A stretch of DNA of 64,000 bases from Alteromonas sp. C1M14 (GCF_018860965.1 NZ_JAHKQF010000011.1:279480-343479), one strand, 5' to 3'; shown: positions 17,097 to 26,753, counted from the stretch's first letter. Program-made: numbers and translations. Notes: generated from the letters alone by a model not told the origin.

Positions 17097-18797
17097 CTAA
17101 TGGCGGGAAACCAGCATCTTATTAGCGGTTTTTACACCATCGACTAGGGTGCGAGAAAAGGCGACCTTGCCCACTTGCTTGCGAATTCCCGCCCGTCGAA
17201 GTTTTAGCAACATGCGCGGTTGTAAGCCATTGATAACTAATTTTGTATTGCGTTTTTGTAAGTCTTCGCCAATTGATTCCATGGCTACCATGGCGCTCAT
17301 ATCTAACATGGTAACTTCTGTCATATCCAGTATCACCACTTGCACTTCGGGCCTAACCGAAGAGACGGTTTTCAGGGCTTTTTGTGCAGAACCAAAAAAT
17401 AATGGCCCATTGATGTCGTAAATGATGATGGCGTCAGGCAATGCATAGGCTTCATGATTTTGCTCACGGGCCGCGACTTCTGTCAGACTAATACTTCTTT
17501 GAATAAACAATATGGCGGCGAGTCCCATCCCAAGGGCAACGGCAATGGTCATATCGAATAACACGGTAAGGGTAAAGCATAGCAGCAGTACCGTGACATC
17601 CCCTTTAGGAGCTACTTTTATAGAGCGGATAAAGTGTTTTGCTTCACTCATATTCCAGGCCACGACCAGCAGCAAAGCGGCCATGGATGCCATGGGAATA
17701 TAGGATAAAACCGGGGCTAATACGAGTATGCTGATAAGGATAAACAAGGCATGGATAACTGCCGACAGAGGCATGTTACCGCCAGATTTTACATTGGCTG
17801 CTGTTCTGGCAATGGCAGCGGTGGCGGGGATGCCTCCGAATAACGGCGCGACAATGTTACCTAGCCCTTGACCGATAAGTTCATCATTAGGGTTATGTTT
17901 TTTCCCAGACATACCATCGGATACCACGGCACACAGTAGCGATTCTAAGGATCCTAAAATAGCAATGGTGATGGCGGCAGGTAATAATTCACGGACTAAT
18001 TCAAAACTCAAACCAAGGGGTTGACCATCGGCGCCGGGTAAATTCCAAGGCCATTGAAAGGCGGGTAAAATGGGAGGGATCCCTTGCCCTGTGGCACCAT
18101 CCAGTTCGTAGGAAAACCGCGAACCAATGGTGGCAACAGAAAAATCAGGTAGTAACTGACTAAGTAAGTAGGCCGCTGCACTCCCAATAACTAATGCCAC
18201 CAGATGGCCGGGGACTTTTGAACGAAACTTAGGCCAAATTAATAAAATGGCCAGTGTTAATGCACCGATTAAGGTTTCTCGCCAGTCTAACGTGGGCAGT
18301 GCATAAACAATGGCCAGCAACTTATCAATATAGTGCCCTTCAGAAGGGGCAACCGTAAGCCCAAGAAAATCTGTAATTTGGAAGGTAGCAATGACCACAC
18401 CAATGCCTGCAGTAAACCCGATAATGACAGGGTAGGGCACAATTTCAATCAACCGCCCCAGCTTGCCAACCCCCATAAAAACCAGAATAAATCCAGCCAT
18501 ACAGCCACTTAGCAAAAGCCCTCCAATACCAAACTGTTGAACAATGGGAAGTAACACAACAACAAAAGCGGCAGTGGGACCGGAAATATTGACTTTTGAA
18601 CCACCAGTAATAGCAATGATGATCCCGGCAACAATGGCGGTGTAAAGGCCGTGTTGGGGGGGAACGCCGCTAGCAATAGCCAGCGCCATGGAAAGGGGTA
18701 AAGCAATAACGCCTACGGTTAAACCGGCAAGAATGTTTGCTTGTATATCATGAATGGAAGGTTTGTTTTGTATAGACTTTCTAAGTGCAGATAACAT
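17097..18797 (-). CDS. SulP-family anion transporter with STAS domain
   Basis: 566 aa. A transmembrane core of about 12-14 helices (residues about 20-420) contains SulP landmarks such as ALPLSMALAIASGVPPQHGLYTA, given as ALAIASGVPPQHGLYT, and GGIPATAAIARTAANVKSG. A C-terminal STAS domain (about 445-550) has VVILDMTEVTMLDMSAM. SulP proteins carry sulfate, bicarbonate or dicarboxylates with sodium or protons; no partner gene such as carbonic anhydrase is adjacent, so the anion is open. Confidence 0.92.
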   Translation of the reverse strand: MLSALRKSIQNKPSIHDIQANILAGLTVGVIALPLSMALAIASGVPPQHGLYTAIVAGIIIAITGGSKVNISGPTAAFVVVLLPIVQQFGIGGLLLSGCMAGFILVFMGVGKLGRLIEIVPYPVIIGFTAGIGVVIATFQITDFLGLTVAPSEGHYIDKLLAIVYALPTLDWRETLIGALTLAILLIWPKFRSKVPGHLVALVIGSAAAYLLSQLLPDFSVATIGSRFSYELDGATGQGIPPILPAFQWPWNLPGADGQPLGLSFELVRELLPAAITIAILGSLESLLCAVVSDGMSGKKHNPNDELIGQGLGNIVAPLFGGIPATAAIARTAANVKSGGNMPLSAVIHALFILISILVLAPVLSYIPMASMAALLLVVAWNMSEAKHFIRSIKVAPKGDVTVLLLCFTLTVLFDMTIAVALGMGLAAILFIQRSISLTEVAAREQNHEAYALPDAIIIYDINGPLFFGSAQKALKTVSSVRPEVQVVILDMTEVTMLDMSAMVAMESIGEDLQKRNTKLVINGLQPRMLLKLRRAGIRKQVGKVAFSRTLVDGVKTANKMLVSRH

Positions 18798-19028
18798 GAG
18801 ATGCTCGATGCTTCGTTTTACTTCAACGGCCCGTTAAGAGGTCGGAACTGATTGAATAATGCTATTTAGCGTACCGAACAAATGATTTTCGGACAATGAT
18901 ATAGCGCAAGTTATGGCGTGATTACATAGAAAAGAAATAGGTAAACAGTGGGCTTAAATGTTGTTTACTTACCTATTCAGGTATAAAGATTCTCAGAATG
19001 AGGGCTCTTTCAAGCCCAGCAAAATACA

Positions 19029-19340
19029 CTAAACTTTAATTTCACTAATCTGGATCTGAGGTTGTGCGTTGGTGAAATTTGGCAAATCACCCATGATTTT
19101 CTCAGCATGGGGGCCGAAGGACTGTTCAAATTCTGCTACTGAGTCAAAAATAAGATGACCAATGGCAATGAAAGGCGCTAATTCGCCGGGTTGTCCACCG
19201 CCTATACCGTAATCGACGTTGCCACCTTTTAAGGCGTCACCAAGGCATTCTTCCACGATAGCTAAATGGGTATTGCAGTAATAATCGATGTCAAATTTAA
19301 CATCGCTAGCATTTGGATACATTACACTGACTTTAATCAT
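19029..19340 (-). CDS. EthD-family small protein
   Basis: 103 aa from MIKVSVMYP at 19340; a longer reading upstream is AT-rich and lacks family similarity. The EthD ferredoxin-like pattern is visible: YPNASDVKFDIDYYCNTHL, GGGQPGELAPFIAIGHL and a closing GDLPNFTNAQPQIQISEI, quoted in parts. EthD proteins are small dimeric alpha-beta barrels of uncertain role, related to monooxygenase and degradation partners. It stands alone. Confidence 0.83.
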   Translation of the reverse strand: MIKVSVMYPNASDVKFDIDYYCNTHLAIVEECLGDALKGGNVDYGIGGGQPGELAPFIAIGHLIFDSVAEFEQSFGPHAEKIMGDLPNFTNAQPQIQISEIKV

Positions 19341-19642
19341 TATTTTTACCTTAACATTAACGTTACGAAAATATAACATTATCTGCCACACTATATCAGA
19401 ACGTTTAAAGTGCCAATTTTTAATTAAAAAACGAGTCGTATTTTGACTATTGGTAGAATAAATAAAGAAATACAAAAATATTTACCGAATTTAGGATAAA
19501 GCCGCTTCTTTTTATCTGGGAGATGTTTTGCCTTGCTAAATAGCATGTTGGCAAGTAATGTGATTTTTAATAACAAGATAATTCGTTATAAATAACAGAT
19601 TGTTAAGGCTTTTAAGCGGTGACATTTTAATAGGCAGGGATA
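19341..19642. other. 302-bp divergent intergenic stretch
   Basis: AT-rich region between the EthD gene and the S10 peptidase gene, which face away from each other. It must contain both promoters. No operator, hairpin or reading frame was recognised. Confidence 0.4.
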
Positions 19643-21178
19643 ATGAGTAAGTTAAGGTGTTCTATGGCGCGTTGTTTTATGGTTTGTGTTGGGGTGGTGC
19701 TGTTATTAAGTCGAGTTCAAGCCGCTGAAACAGAAACCCAAACTGCATCGGAAAAAGGTAAAGCCGTGCCGGCTTTAGTTGAATTTACTAGCAGTCATAA
19801 AGGTAAATTTAATGACATCAAAGTCGATTATAACGTTATTGCCGGTGAGACCCCATTAACCAATAAGGATGGAGAGGTAACAGGGCACCTTTTTTCTACC
19901 AGTTATATCCGCACGAATGTGAAAAAGGGAACTTCACGACCTGTGGCTTTTGTTTTTAATGGCGGGCCGGGCTCTTCTTCCATGTGGTTGCATATGGGAT
20001 TACTTGGGCCAAAGGTTGTGAAGGTTGTCAGCGATGCTTCAGAAGATGATGGGGCGGCGCCTTACACCTTAACGGATAATCCTCAAACCCTGTTAGACAA
20101 GGTCGACCTGGTATTTATCGATCCCATTGGTACAGGGTATAGCCGTTTAGTGGGGAATGGTAAGCCTGAAGATTACTGGGGGTTAAAGGCCGATACCACC
20201 TCTATTGCTGAATTTATTCGTATCTGGATCACCCAGCATCAGCGTTGGAATGATGCCAAATACCTAATTGGTGAAAGTTATGGAAGTCCTCGTGCTGTGG
20301 GCGTTGCCAACGCATTGCGCTCGAACGGCATAGACATAGCCCTAAATGGAATTGTGATGATTTCCCAAGCCATGGATTACACCGGCAGCACTCCTATAGA
20401 TGACAACTTATTAGCCTTTGTTACTTTTTTCCCCACACTGTCAGCCATTGCTCACTACCATGGCAAAGCTGGACAAGGGGAGCCATTGGCAGCCTTTTTA
20501 GATAGAAGCCGAGCCTTTGCGGTGGATGAATATTTGCCCGCATTGTTTAAAGGTAACTTGCTCAGTGATGAAGAAAAGCAGCAGATTGCCCAGAAGATGT
20601 CTGGCTTTATAGGGCTAGAGTCTGACTATATTTTGCGCTCGGACTTACGCGTGCTTTCCGGACGGTTTGCCAAAGCCCTGTTAAAAGAAGAAGGCAAGAC
20701 CGTGGGATTTTTAGATGGCCGTTATACGCAACAAGAAATTGATCAGGTTGCCGGTCGACCTAGCACTGATGTAGCCAGTCAAAGTATAAGCAGTGCCTAT
20801 GCGGTGGCTATCAATGAATACATGCAACAAGATTTAAAGGTTACCTTGCCAAGGCCCTATTACCTAAGCTCCCCTGAAGTAAGTAAACATTGGGATTGGT
20901 CGCCTATTGAACCTAACGTTTATGAGGAGCCTGAGTACATTAAGGTGGCCCGTATTCTCAGCAAAGAGATGCGCAAAAATAAAGATCTCAAATTGCTGGT
21001 GGCAAGTGGTTACTACGATATGGTTACGCCATTTTTTGACGCAGAATATACCCTTGCCCGTCATGGATTTCAGCGTTCACAAATCACCATGACCTACTAT
21101 GAAGGCGGACACATGATGTACGTAAATCAAGATGCCTTTAGTCAACTGTTAAAGGATATGCGCGCATTTATCCAATAA
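19643..21178 (+). CDS. S10-family serine carboxypeptidase-like protein, exported
   Basis: 511 aa with a signal peptide (about residues 1-27, ending SRVQAAE). The S10 catalytic triad is visible: Ser in GESYGSPRAV, Asp in LLVASGYYDMVTP, and His in YYEGGHMMYV. FNGGPGSSSMWLHMG forms the oxyanion and binding region. These enzymes remove C-terminal residues from peptides, here in the periplasm or outside the cell. The gene is alone on the plus strand, with an SD-like GGCAGGGA before its ATG. Confidence 0.9.
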   Translation: MSKLRCSMARCFMVCVGVVLLLSRVQAAETETQTASEKGKAVPALVEFTSSHKGKFNDIKVDYNVIAGETPLTNKDGEVTGHLFSTSYIRTNVKKGTSRPVAFVFNGGPGSSSMWLHMGLLGPKVVKVVSDASEDDGAAPYTLTDNPQTLLDKVDLVFIDPIGTGYSRLVGNGKPEDYWGLKADTTSIAEFIRIWITQHQRWNDAKYLIGESYGSPRAVGVANALRSNGIDIALNGIVMISQAMDYTGSTPIDDNLLAFVTFFPTLSAIAHYHGKAGQGEPLAAFLDRSRAFAVDEYLPALFKGNLLSDEEKQQIAQKMSGFIGLESDYILRSDLRVLSGRFAKALLKEEGKTVGFLDGRYTQQEIDQVAGRPSTDVASQSISSAYAVAINEYMQQDLKVTLPRPYYLSSPEVSKHWDWSPIEPNVYEEPEYIKVARILSKEMRKNKDLKLLVASGYYDMVTPFFDAEYTLARHGFQRSQITMTYYEGGHMMYVNQDAFSQLLKDMRAFIQ

Positions 21179-21247
21179 GCGCTCAGGGGGAAACCTGGCG
21201 TTGTTGCAAGAAAACCGGGGATGGGGGCTATTTGTTTAAAAGGGGGT

Positions 21248-21418
21248 TTAGGAGGTTTGATGCCGTTTTTTGGGAAACAATTTAAACCAAAATGCGGTTT
21301 CCAAAAACAGGCCAAGGACGACAAACAGAAACATCCCCATTTGATTTCCATAACTATAAGATGACATGGCGGCCACAAAAAGGGCAAAAATGACAAGGTA
21401 CCGAAAAACGGTTTTCAT
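21248..21418 (-). CDS. Small membrane protein, 56 aa
   Basis: Starts at 21418 with GGTGA just upstream and begins MKTVFRYLVIFALFVAAM. A second hydrophobic segment (MFLFVVLGLFLETAFW) is followed by a basic tail ending FPKKRHQTS. It follows the DUF2157-like gene by 40 bp on the same strand, so it is probably cotranscribed. No family recognised. A longer frame across this region on the same strand has a low-complexity product and is not preferred. Confidence 0.65.
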   Translation of the reverse strand: MKTVFRYLVIFALFVAAMSSYSYGNQMGMFLFVVLGLFLETAFWFKLFPKKRHQTS

Positions 21419-21458
21419 AGGTCACCGTAATTGAATAAAGACGAATTTGAGTCTGTTA

Positions 21459-22490
21459 TTAAACAGATTTAGAGTCAAGGAAATTCTGCAGCGCAGCCGG
21501 TAGCCGTTGGCGTACCTTTTTCGTTATCACCGTTTCATTTTTTTGCCAAAGTACCCCTAGATAGATAATAGCAAGTCCGATGAAGGTGAGGGAGATTGGA
21601 AAAAACCAGCTGTCTTTAAATACATCAAAGGCAAGGTAACCTACATAAAGGCAGGCTCCCATGGCGCCAAAAATAACGAATACCCGTCGCATAAGCACAA
21701 CCCCCACCATTATCATGAGTAAATTAGTGCAAAAATAAAGAAACTTAGCGACTTCGCTGTCGGAATCTTGTGAGGTTAGCCCGCACCAAAATGCCATAAC
21801 ACCAAACAAGTACAGCCAAAAAGCGTAGTCACCGGCTTCCTTTGTACGAACATCCACGTAAAATGCCAAGCAGACCATCGCCATACCAAAGTACATGGTG
21901 ATTAACCCTCGTTGTTCATAACTGCCATGGCCTTCAAGTAACATGGATGCCATATCCATAGACATGTACCACAGCGTTACGGCGATGGGCATAACAAGAA
22001 AAGGGTACTTGTATCGCCAAAGTACTATGGCGGCACTGACCAGTGTACCTAGCTCCATGTAAAGCCAATGCCACTGTATGTATCGATGATATTCCTGATA
22101 AGTACTTGAGTTAGGCCATAGACCTAAGCCCTGCTGTAAGCCATAAATGGCAAGGGGCGTGAGGGCCACGGCAAAGGTGGCGCAGATACCGGCGGGGATC
22201 CCATAACCTTTGCTTTGGAACACCTGGGTTAACTTTAAGCCTACGGCTCCGTAGCCAAGTGAAATAAAAAATATCCCCCAGCCACCAAACGCTTCCCAGC
22301 CTAAGGTCATAAAAAGGGTCATTGCACCGATCGCAATCAGCCCGCCTAGATAATAAAGTATATGGGTAAAATCAAAGCTAGGGCCAGTGCTTGGTGCACC
22401 CTTTAAATGTTGATACAGCGTTTCAGCTTGCTGCGCTGAAATAATGTGTTTATCAACGGCGTCATCCAGACTTTTCTTCGTGATCTTCAT
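21459..22490 (-). CDS. DUF2157-like multi-spanning membrane protein
   Basis: 343 aa. A short N-terminal cytosolic helix pair (about 1-30, with DKHIISAQQAETLYQHL) precedes eight to ten transmembrane segments, the layout of DUF2157-type proteins. The C-terminus is basic (KKVRQRLPAAL). Function of these proteins is unknown. A small membrane gene follows closely downstream. Confidence 0.7.
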   Translation of the reverse strand: MKITKKSLDDAVDKHIISAQQAETLYQHLKGAPSTGPSFDFTHILYYLGGLIAIGAMTLFMTLGWEAFGGWGIFFISLGYGAVGLKLTQVFQSKGYGIPAGICATFAVALTPLAIYGLQQGLGLWPNSSTYQEYHRYIQWHWLYMELGTLVSAAIVLWRYKYPFLVMPIAVTLWYMSMDMASMLLEGHGSYEQRGLITMYFGMAMVCLAFYVDVRTKEAGDYAFWLYLFGVMAFWCGLTSQDSDSEVAKFLYFCTNLLMIMVGVVLMRRVFVIFGAMGACLYVGYLAFDVFKDSWFFPISLTFIGLAIIYLGVLWQKNETVITKKVRQRLPAALQNFLDSKSV

Positions 22491-22553
22491 GCTGCTTGGT
22501 TAAATCCTTTTTGCTAAAACGCCAGCCCCTGTTTTATTACCTAAAAAGCGGGA

Positions 22554-22649
22554 TCACTTTGCTTTAACTTTTGCAATAATGGCGTTAATGACGGTGAATA
22601 TCACCAAGCCAAAACACAAAACAGCCACAAATCCGGCGGGGTAGGCCAT
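22554..22649 (-). CDS. 31-aa single-span peptide coupled to HAD phosphatase gene
   Basis: Its ATG overlaps the stop of the preceding phosphatase gene as TAATG, a classic translational-coupling arrangement. The product begins MAYPAGFVAVLCFGLVIF and ends in a lysine-rich tail (IAKVKAK), a typical single transmembrane segment with a cytosolic basic end. It is too short to assign to a family; the coupling and composition are the evidence. Confidence 0.5.
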   Translation of the reverse strand: MAYPAGFVAVLCFGLVIFTVINAIIAKVKAK

Positions 22650-23314
22650 TAAGCCCAATCTACTACCGACATGGACTGATTGAAAGATTTGGTTAGTTTC
22701 TTTAGGCAGTTAGGCTTAGGGTTTACGATAAAGCGATGAGTGCAAAGGGCTAATAAAGGGATATCCACGGCGCTGTCTGAGTAACCTATAATCGATTGAT
22801 AATTGGTAAAAGATAAACACGGCTTGATGCGTTTTACTTTGTTCTCAGCGTAACAATGAAAGCGGCTGATCATACCGCCTATAAAGCGCGTTTCCTGCGA
22901 GCAGGCAAATTCAACCTGGGGCAGTGATAAGTGAGCAAATACCTTTTTAACCATCCATTGGGACGCACCACTTACAACCACTACTCGGTCTTTGTTTTTT
23001 ACGTGTTTACGTATGCGCTCTACGGCATGTTGATAAACTACTGTGGACGTATTTTCCAAATGACGGGCCATAAACTTTGATCTCAGTGTTGCCACTTTTC
23101 TAAAGGGCATGCCCACTGTGAATAGCCACAATAAAATGGAGAAACTAATACACTTTGTTTTATTAAAGGGTAAGAAAACCAGTACGAGTGGGCTGGCGAG
23201 TAAACAAGCAATAAGTCGTAACGGACTGCGCAGCAACATAAACTTCATGTATGCAGTCCCTGTATCCGTGCTGACGATGGTTTTATCAAAATCAAATAGT
23301 ACTAAACTCGACAT
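22649..23314 (-). CDS. HAD-superfamily (class IB) phosphatase
   Basis: 221 aa. Motif I is LFDFDKTIVSTDTG (nucleophile Asp8, partner Asp10), motif II is VVVVSGASQWMV, motif III lies around NKVKRI, and motif IV is IGYSDSAVDIPLL. HAD-IB enzymes act on phosphoserine-like or lysophospholipid substrates. A hydrophobic insert near residues 30-70 suggests membrane association. Substrate not assigned. Confidence 0.83.
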   Translation of the reverse strand: MSSLVLFDFDKTIVSTDTGTAYMKFMLLRSPLRLIACLLASPLVLVFLPFNKTKCISFSILLWLFTVGMPFRKVATLRSKFMARHLENTSTVVYQHAVERIRKHVKNKDRVVVVSGASQWMVKKVFAHLSLPQVEFACSQETRFIGGMISRFHCYAENKVKRIKPCLSFTNYQSIIGYSDSAVDIPLLALCTHRFIVNPKPNCLKKLTKSFNQSMSVVDWA

Positions 23315-23413
23315 TTTAAGCGCTTCCTAATGTGCTTGGTTTTTCACTTTCCTCGGCGGAAACAAACGTTTTTTCCTGCCCGGTAAAGTTTTAACTTGTT
23401 GTCGCTTCCATTG

Positions 23414-23803
23414 TTATACAAATTTTACAGGGTTACCCACTCGCAAATAACCCCAAATTCTGTACATACCGTCTTCTATAGAATAAGGGATGGCATATTT
23501 TTTTAACTGTGAGCTTACAAAATCAGTGTAATCTGTTTTTTTATCATCCACCAGTGCGCCACGCCGTTCAAGTGTGAACGGTTGTACCTCCAGCCATTCA
23601 ATATTCTGTGCAATGACTAGCAGTTCGTCCCACCAAACCGAAGTGAAACCGTTTGGCTTATCCTCATAAATGAGTTTATAGCGAACATGGGGCACAAAAT
23701 CTTCCCGTTCATTTAGTGCTATTTCAACGTTATTCCACTTGGTGTTATTCATTACCGAAGTTAGTTGATGTTTATTAATATAATCTAAGGTTTTAATATG
23801 CAT
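23414..23803 (-). CDS. Hypothetical protein, 129 aa (possibly DUF6678-like)
   Basis: Soluble, no signal peptide or membrane segment. Trp/Tyr-rich, with NNTKWNNVEIAL near the start and MYRIWGYLRVGNP at the end, the sort of beta-rich pattern of small DUF6678-type proteins; this assignment is weak. It lies alone between the HAD phosphatase and the SMI1 gene on the same strand. Confidence 0.5.
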   Translation of the reverse strand: MHIKTLDYINKHQLTSVMNNTKWNNVEIALNEREDFVPHVRYKLIYEDKPNGFTSVWWDELLVIAQNIEWLEVQPFTLERRGALVDDKKTDYTDFVSSQLKKYAIPYSIEDGMYRIWGYLRVGNPVKFV

Positions 23804-23883
23804 AATTTAAAAAGGTCGTAATAGGCCTAAGAAGGCAGGTGAAAAAAGGGAGCAGGAAAGCAGAGGGTAGGGTGATATCACCC

Positions 23884-24498
23884 TTAAATTTGATGAAAAG
23901 GGACCCGTTTATTCCATGAGGCTTGATGATCGGTGCGCCACTGCTGACCTATAGAATCCAGCCATTCCAAGGTAGCCTCAACACTTTGCTCTGTAACGTT
24001 AAAATTCTTAATATGATCTGCAATGGTTTGGTCACTAAGAGTTAGTTTGGCAAGATATGAGTCAAAAGATTCAGCGATCACTATCCAAGCATCTTGCTGT
24101 CGAAGCTTAGTCCACGCAGGCAGGCCTTGTACGAAAGCAACCACTTTACAATCATGTTTAAGATCTAAAAATAAACGACTATCACCACCGTCTCTAGCGA
24201 TGGGAAGTAGATTCGCTGGAGCGCTGCCATGTTCACGTTCCTGCTTTAATTCGAAGGGGTTACTCGACCATTCCAGTTCATTGCTAACACTGTACAGTTC
24301 ACAAAAACAGAGGTATTCACTGGAACCGTCCTTAAATTCTACTGGCGTATCGTAGGCTAGGTATGCCCCGTTACACGTTTTAAGAAACTGCACATAGTCA
24401 TTGGGTAAAGCCGTTCCTAATATCTTCTCCAGCGCTTCAATATCTTTTTCTGTTGCCGGAGAGCCGGTGTCTTCAACCACGAGGCTTTTGTATTTCAT
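23884..24498 (-). CDS. SMI1/KNR4 family protein
   Basis: 204 aa. The SMI1/KNR4 fold is indicated by EKDIEALEKILGTALPNDYVQFL, quoted as EALEKILGTALPNDYVQFL, then NGAYL, a LLPIARDGGDSRLFLDL segment and VIAESFDSYLAKL. In bacteria these proteins often act as immunity proteins against contact-dependent toxins, but many are stand-alone with unknown roles. The gene overlaps the DUF302 gene by 4 bp (ATGA), so the pair is translationally linked; no toxin gene is visible. Confidence 0.82.
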   Translation of the reverse strand: MKYKSLVVEDTGSPATEKDIEALEKILGTALPNDYVQFLKTCNGAYLAYDTPVEFKDGSSEYLCFCELYSVSNELEWSSNPFELKQEREHGSAPANLLPIARDGGDSRLFLDLKHDCKVVAFVQGLPAWTKLRQQDAWIVIAESFDSYLAKLTLSDQTIADHIKNFNVTEQSVEATLEWLDSIGQQWRTDHQASWNKRVPFHQI

Positions 24499-24947
24499 TG
24501 ACCTGCCGCGGCGGTGGATAATTGGCTTAGTACCGCTGATATTTTCTTAATTGTTGCATCGCAATTTTTAATATTATGACGCTTCATTAAATACTCAGGG
24601 TTGTTATAAGACACCCATACTTGGTGGTTTTCATCTTCACTTATTAACACTTTTTGCGGTAAATCAATGGCCACATCTTGGGCACATTGCATTAGTGGCG
24701 TACCGACCTTTGGATTCCCAAAAATAAGAACTTCTGTGGGTCTTAAGGAAAGATTAACGGTACCTGCATTTTGTTGATGATTGATACGAGCAAATAGGGT
24801 CAGCCCTTTATCTTTAGCAATGGCTTCGAAACGATCAGCCGTTTCTGCCACTGAATAAGAACTTTCTTGTTTTATTAAGCCTTCCGAAGCCGACACCCAA
24901 AATGATGTACAAAGCAGGATGATACCCAAGAGATTTGAATTTTTCAT
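24495..24947 (-). CDS. DUF302-domain exported protein
   Basis: 150 aa with a signal peptide (about residues 1-20, ending WVSASE). The DUF302 core is clear: TADRFEAIAKDKGLTLFARINH, shown as RFEAIAKDKGLTLFARI, and LIFGNPKVGTPLMQ, and the end has VWVSYNNPEYL. DUF302 proteins are small, of unknown function, and often periplasmic. First gene of a two-gene overlap with the SMI1/KNR4 gene. Confidence 0.88.
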   Translation of the reverse strand: MKNSNLLGIILLCTSFWVSASEGLIKQESSYSVAETADRFEAIAKDKGLTLFARINHQQNAGTVNLSLRPTEVLIFGNPKVGTPLMQCAQDVAIDLPQKVLISEDENHQVWVSYNNPEYLMKRHNIKNCDATIKKISAVLSQLSTAAAGQ

Positions 24948-25000
24948 AGGGAGACCTTTTGGCGTTAAGTGATTAAAAAATGCATTAAGACCAGTGCTAT

Positions 25001-25474
25001 TTAAGAGGCACTCGTCGTTGGTTTTTGTTTCGTGCTTACCACTACCGTGTTTGCCATTTTATCATGCCAGCCTTGTTTTTTCGTGTCCCATGCCACCCAG
25101 AATATGCCCAAGCCCAGAGGTAAAAGAGCTACAAAATAACCGAGGTAGCGAAGTAAAAACTGGGGTAATGTTGGTTTTTGCCCCGTTTTAGCATCAACAA
25201 TTTGCACTGAAATCACTATTTTTCCGGGCGTGGCTTGGCGGTATAACCAAAAAGCGATAATGGCGACCAACGGAAACACCCAGCTTAAAAGAAAATCGGT
25301 AAGCCCAGCGACCATGTCTTGGTTTGTAAAATAACTCCAACCATAAACTGCCACCAGAATCGGTAAAGTGATGATTGTTAGAATTATGGTGTCGATGATA
25401 CTCGCGACTACTCTTAGCCAAAAACCGGTGTACTGGATAGCCTCTGCGGTTGTCGCGGATACAGGCTCGTTCAT
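25001..25474 (-). CDS. RDD-family membrane protein
   Basis: 157 aa with three hydrophobic segments. The RDD signature residues occur in the first segment (RVVASIIDTIILT), and PGKIVISVQIVDAKTG and LGIFWVAWDTKKQGWHDK are typical of the family. Function is unproven, with proposed roles in ion exchange. It stands between the DUF302 gene and a SEC-C gene on the same strand. Confidence 0.85.
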   Translation of the reverse strand: MNEPVSATTAEAIQYTGFWLRVVASIIDTIILTIITLPILVAVYGWSYFTNQDMVAGLTDFLLSWVFPLVAIIAFWLYRQATPGKIVISVQIVDAKTGQKPTLPQFLLRYLGYFVALLPLGLGIFWVAWDTKKQGWHDKMANTVVVSTKQKPTTSAS

Positions 25475-25505
25475 GCTTTTTCCTGACTAAATAAGAGCGA
25501 ATGGT

Positions 25506-25694
25506 CTACGCGTTTTTGCCACAACATTTTTTATATTTTTTACCATTGCCGCAAACGCACGGATCGTTGCGCCCGATTTTGGGCGTGGCTCTGGTGATTG
25601 GGGCTTGTGGTGGAGGACAACAGCTTGTGTCGCTACAACCTGATGTTAAAGGGGCGGAAGCGGTACCGGATGAATGTTTACTGTTTTCAGTCAT
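25506..25694 (-). CDS. SEC-C motif small zinc-binding protein
   Basis: 62 aa. The last 25 residues form a SEC-C motif, [17 protein letters not shown], which binds zinc through Cys-x-Cys...Cys-Cys. The N-terminal half is polar and Cys-containing ([12 protein letters not shown]). SEC-C motifs occur at the C-terminus of SecA and in small accessory proteins; this stand-alone role is unknown. Confidence 0.8.
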   Translation of the reverse strand: MTENSKHSSGTASAPLTSGCSDTSCCPPPQAPITRATPKIGRNDPCVCGNGKKYKKCCGKNA

Positions 25695-25818
25695 GATAAA
25701 TTTACGCTCTTTTTAATAGTTAAAAATTCCCTTCAATTATAAACATAACACACACTAAGGGGCAGTAATAAGTGTGCTTTATTTCGTTTTCTGAACGGGC
25801 AGGTGGGATAGAGAAGCC

Positions 25819-26079
25819 TTAACGGGGGGCTTGTTCTTTTTTATCTTTTTTAGCTTGTATCCGAGCCGGTTTGAGGCCGTGGCGCTCTATAATACGCTGG
25901 TAACAGGCCTCACGTTTTTCTTTCGATTTTGCGATACATTCTTCGGTTTTGCTATCAGGGCATTGGGCCATTTCAAATGCCGCCTTTTTCTTGCAAGACG
26001 AAAATTCATTGGCAGTGGCCGAAGCGTAAATTGAAGAGCTAAAAACACCGCTAACGAAGACCAATAAAATAATTTTCAT
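25819..26079 (-). CDS. Exported small protein, 86 aa
   Basis: Begins MKIILLVFVSGVFSSSIYAS, a signal peptide starting at the ATG at 26079. The mature part is charged with four Cys (SSCKKKAAFEMAQC, EECIAKSKEKREACYQ), then a lysine-rich tail. Probably periplasmic with two disulfides. No family recognised. Confidence 0.6.
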   Translation of the reverse strand: MKIILLVFVSGVFSSSIYASATANEFSSCKKKAAFEMAQCPDSKTEECIAKSKEKREACYQRIIERHGLKPARIQAKKDKKEQAPR

Positions 26080-26125
26080 ACAAACTCTTTTAGGTTCTCT
26101 ATGCACGTGAAGATGGCATGATTAT

Positions 26126-26575
26126 TTAGTGGCTGTATTGTTTTAAAAACGCCAACATCTCTTTTTTTATTACCACAGGATCACCATAAACCCCCTCATT
26201 GGCGATATCTAAAGCATCCCAAAAGCTCATCATCTGACTTTCAGCGTTTTTATCTGGGATCGTTATATTGGGTTCAAATGCCATTTCATACAGTTTCTGC
26301 GCCACCATGTTATAACTTGTTGTATGATTTTTCAGCCCAGTTAGGAAATAAATAAACGCTTTTTTGGCAACTAGCGAAGGGGTATCAGACGCCCCGAATA
26401 CCTGTAGGGCGGCTACTGCGGTATTGGGGCATGTTGCCACTGAAACATCAAACAGTCTGTCGTCAGGAACGTCAGCATGAATGATGGCCAAATCAGCCCA
26501 TTTGATCACATCTTCTAATTTTAAAGCCCCGCATTCCAGGGCTAATATCATTGCATTAATTTCAACAATATCCAT
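26126..26575 (-). CDS. Hypothetical protein, 149 aa
   Basis: Soluble and mostly helical, starting MDIVEINAMILALECGALKLEDVIKW (quoted only in part, MDIVEINAMILALECGAL). No signal, membrane segment or recognised motif. It stands between the small exported protein and the ankyrin gene on the same strand, with a terminator upstream at 26697. Confidence 0.55.
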   Translation of the reverse strand: MDIVEINAMILALECGALKLEDVIKWADLAIIHADVPDDRLFDVSVATCPNTAVAALQVFGASDTPSLVAKKAFIYFLTGLKNHTTSYNMVAQKLYEMAFEPNITIPDKNAESQMMSFWDALDIANEGVYGDPVVIKKEMLAFLKQYSH

Positions 26576-26695
26576 CGACCATCGCTATGTACAAGTATAA
26601 GTTAACTAGCAACAAAACCTTACCGTGTTTTGTATTTTAGGGGAAACAGAATACCTAAACTGGACACAAACAATCATTAAATTAGAAAAAAAACA

Positions 26696-26726
26696 AAACC
26701 GGGTAACGCAGGAACGCAGCCGGTTT
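26696..26726 (-). terminator. Terminator of the catalase-ankyrin unit
   Basis: On the minus strand AAACCGG pairs with CCGGTTT and is followed by a run of Ts (TTGTTTTTTTTC), 28 bp beyond the ankyrin stop codon. Confidence 0.7.
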
Positions 26727-26753
26727 AGTAAATTATTGTGTATTGAAACACGA

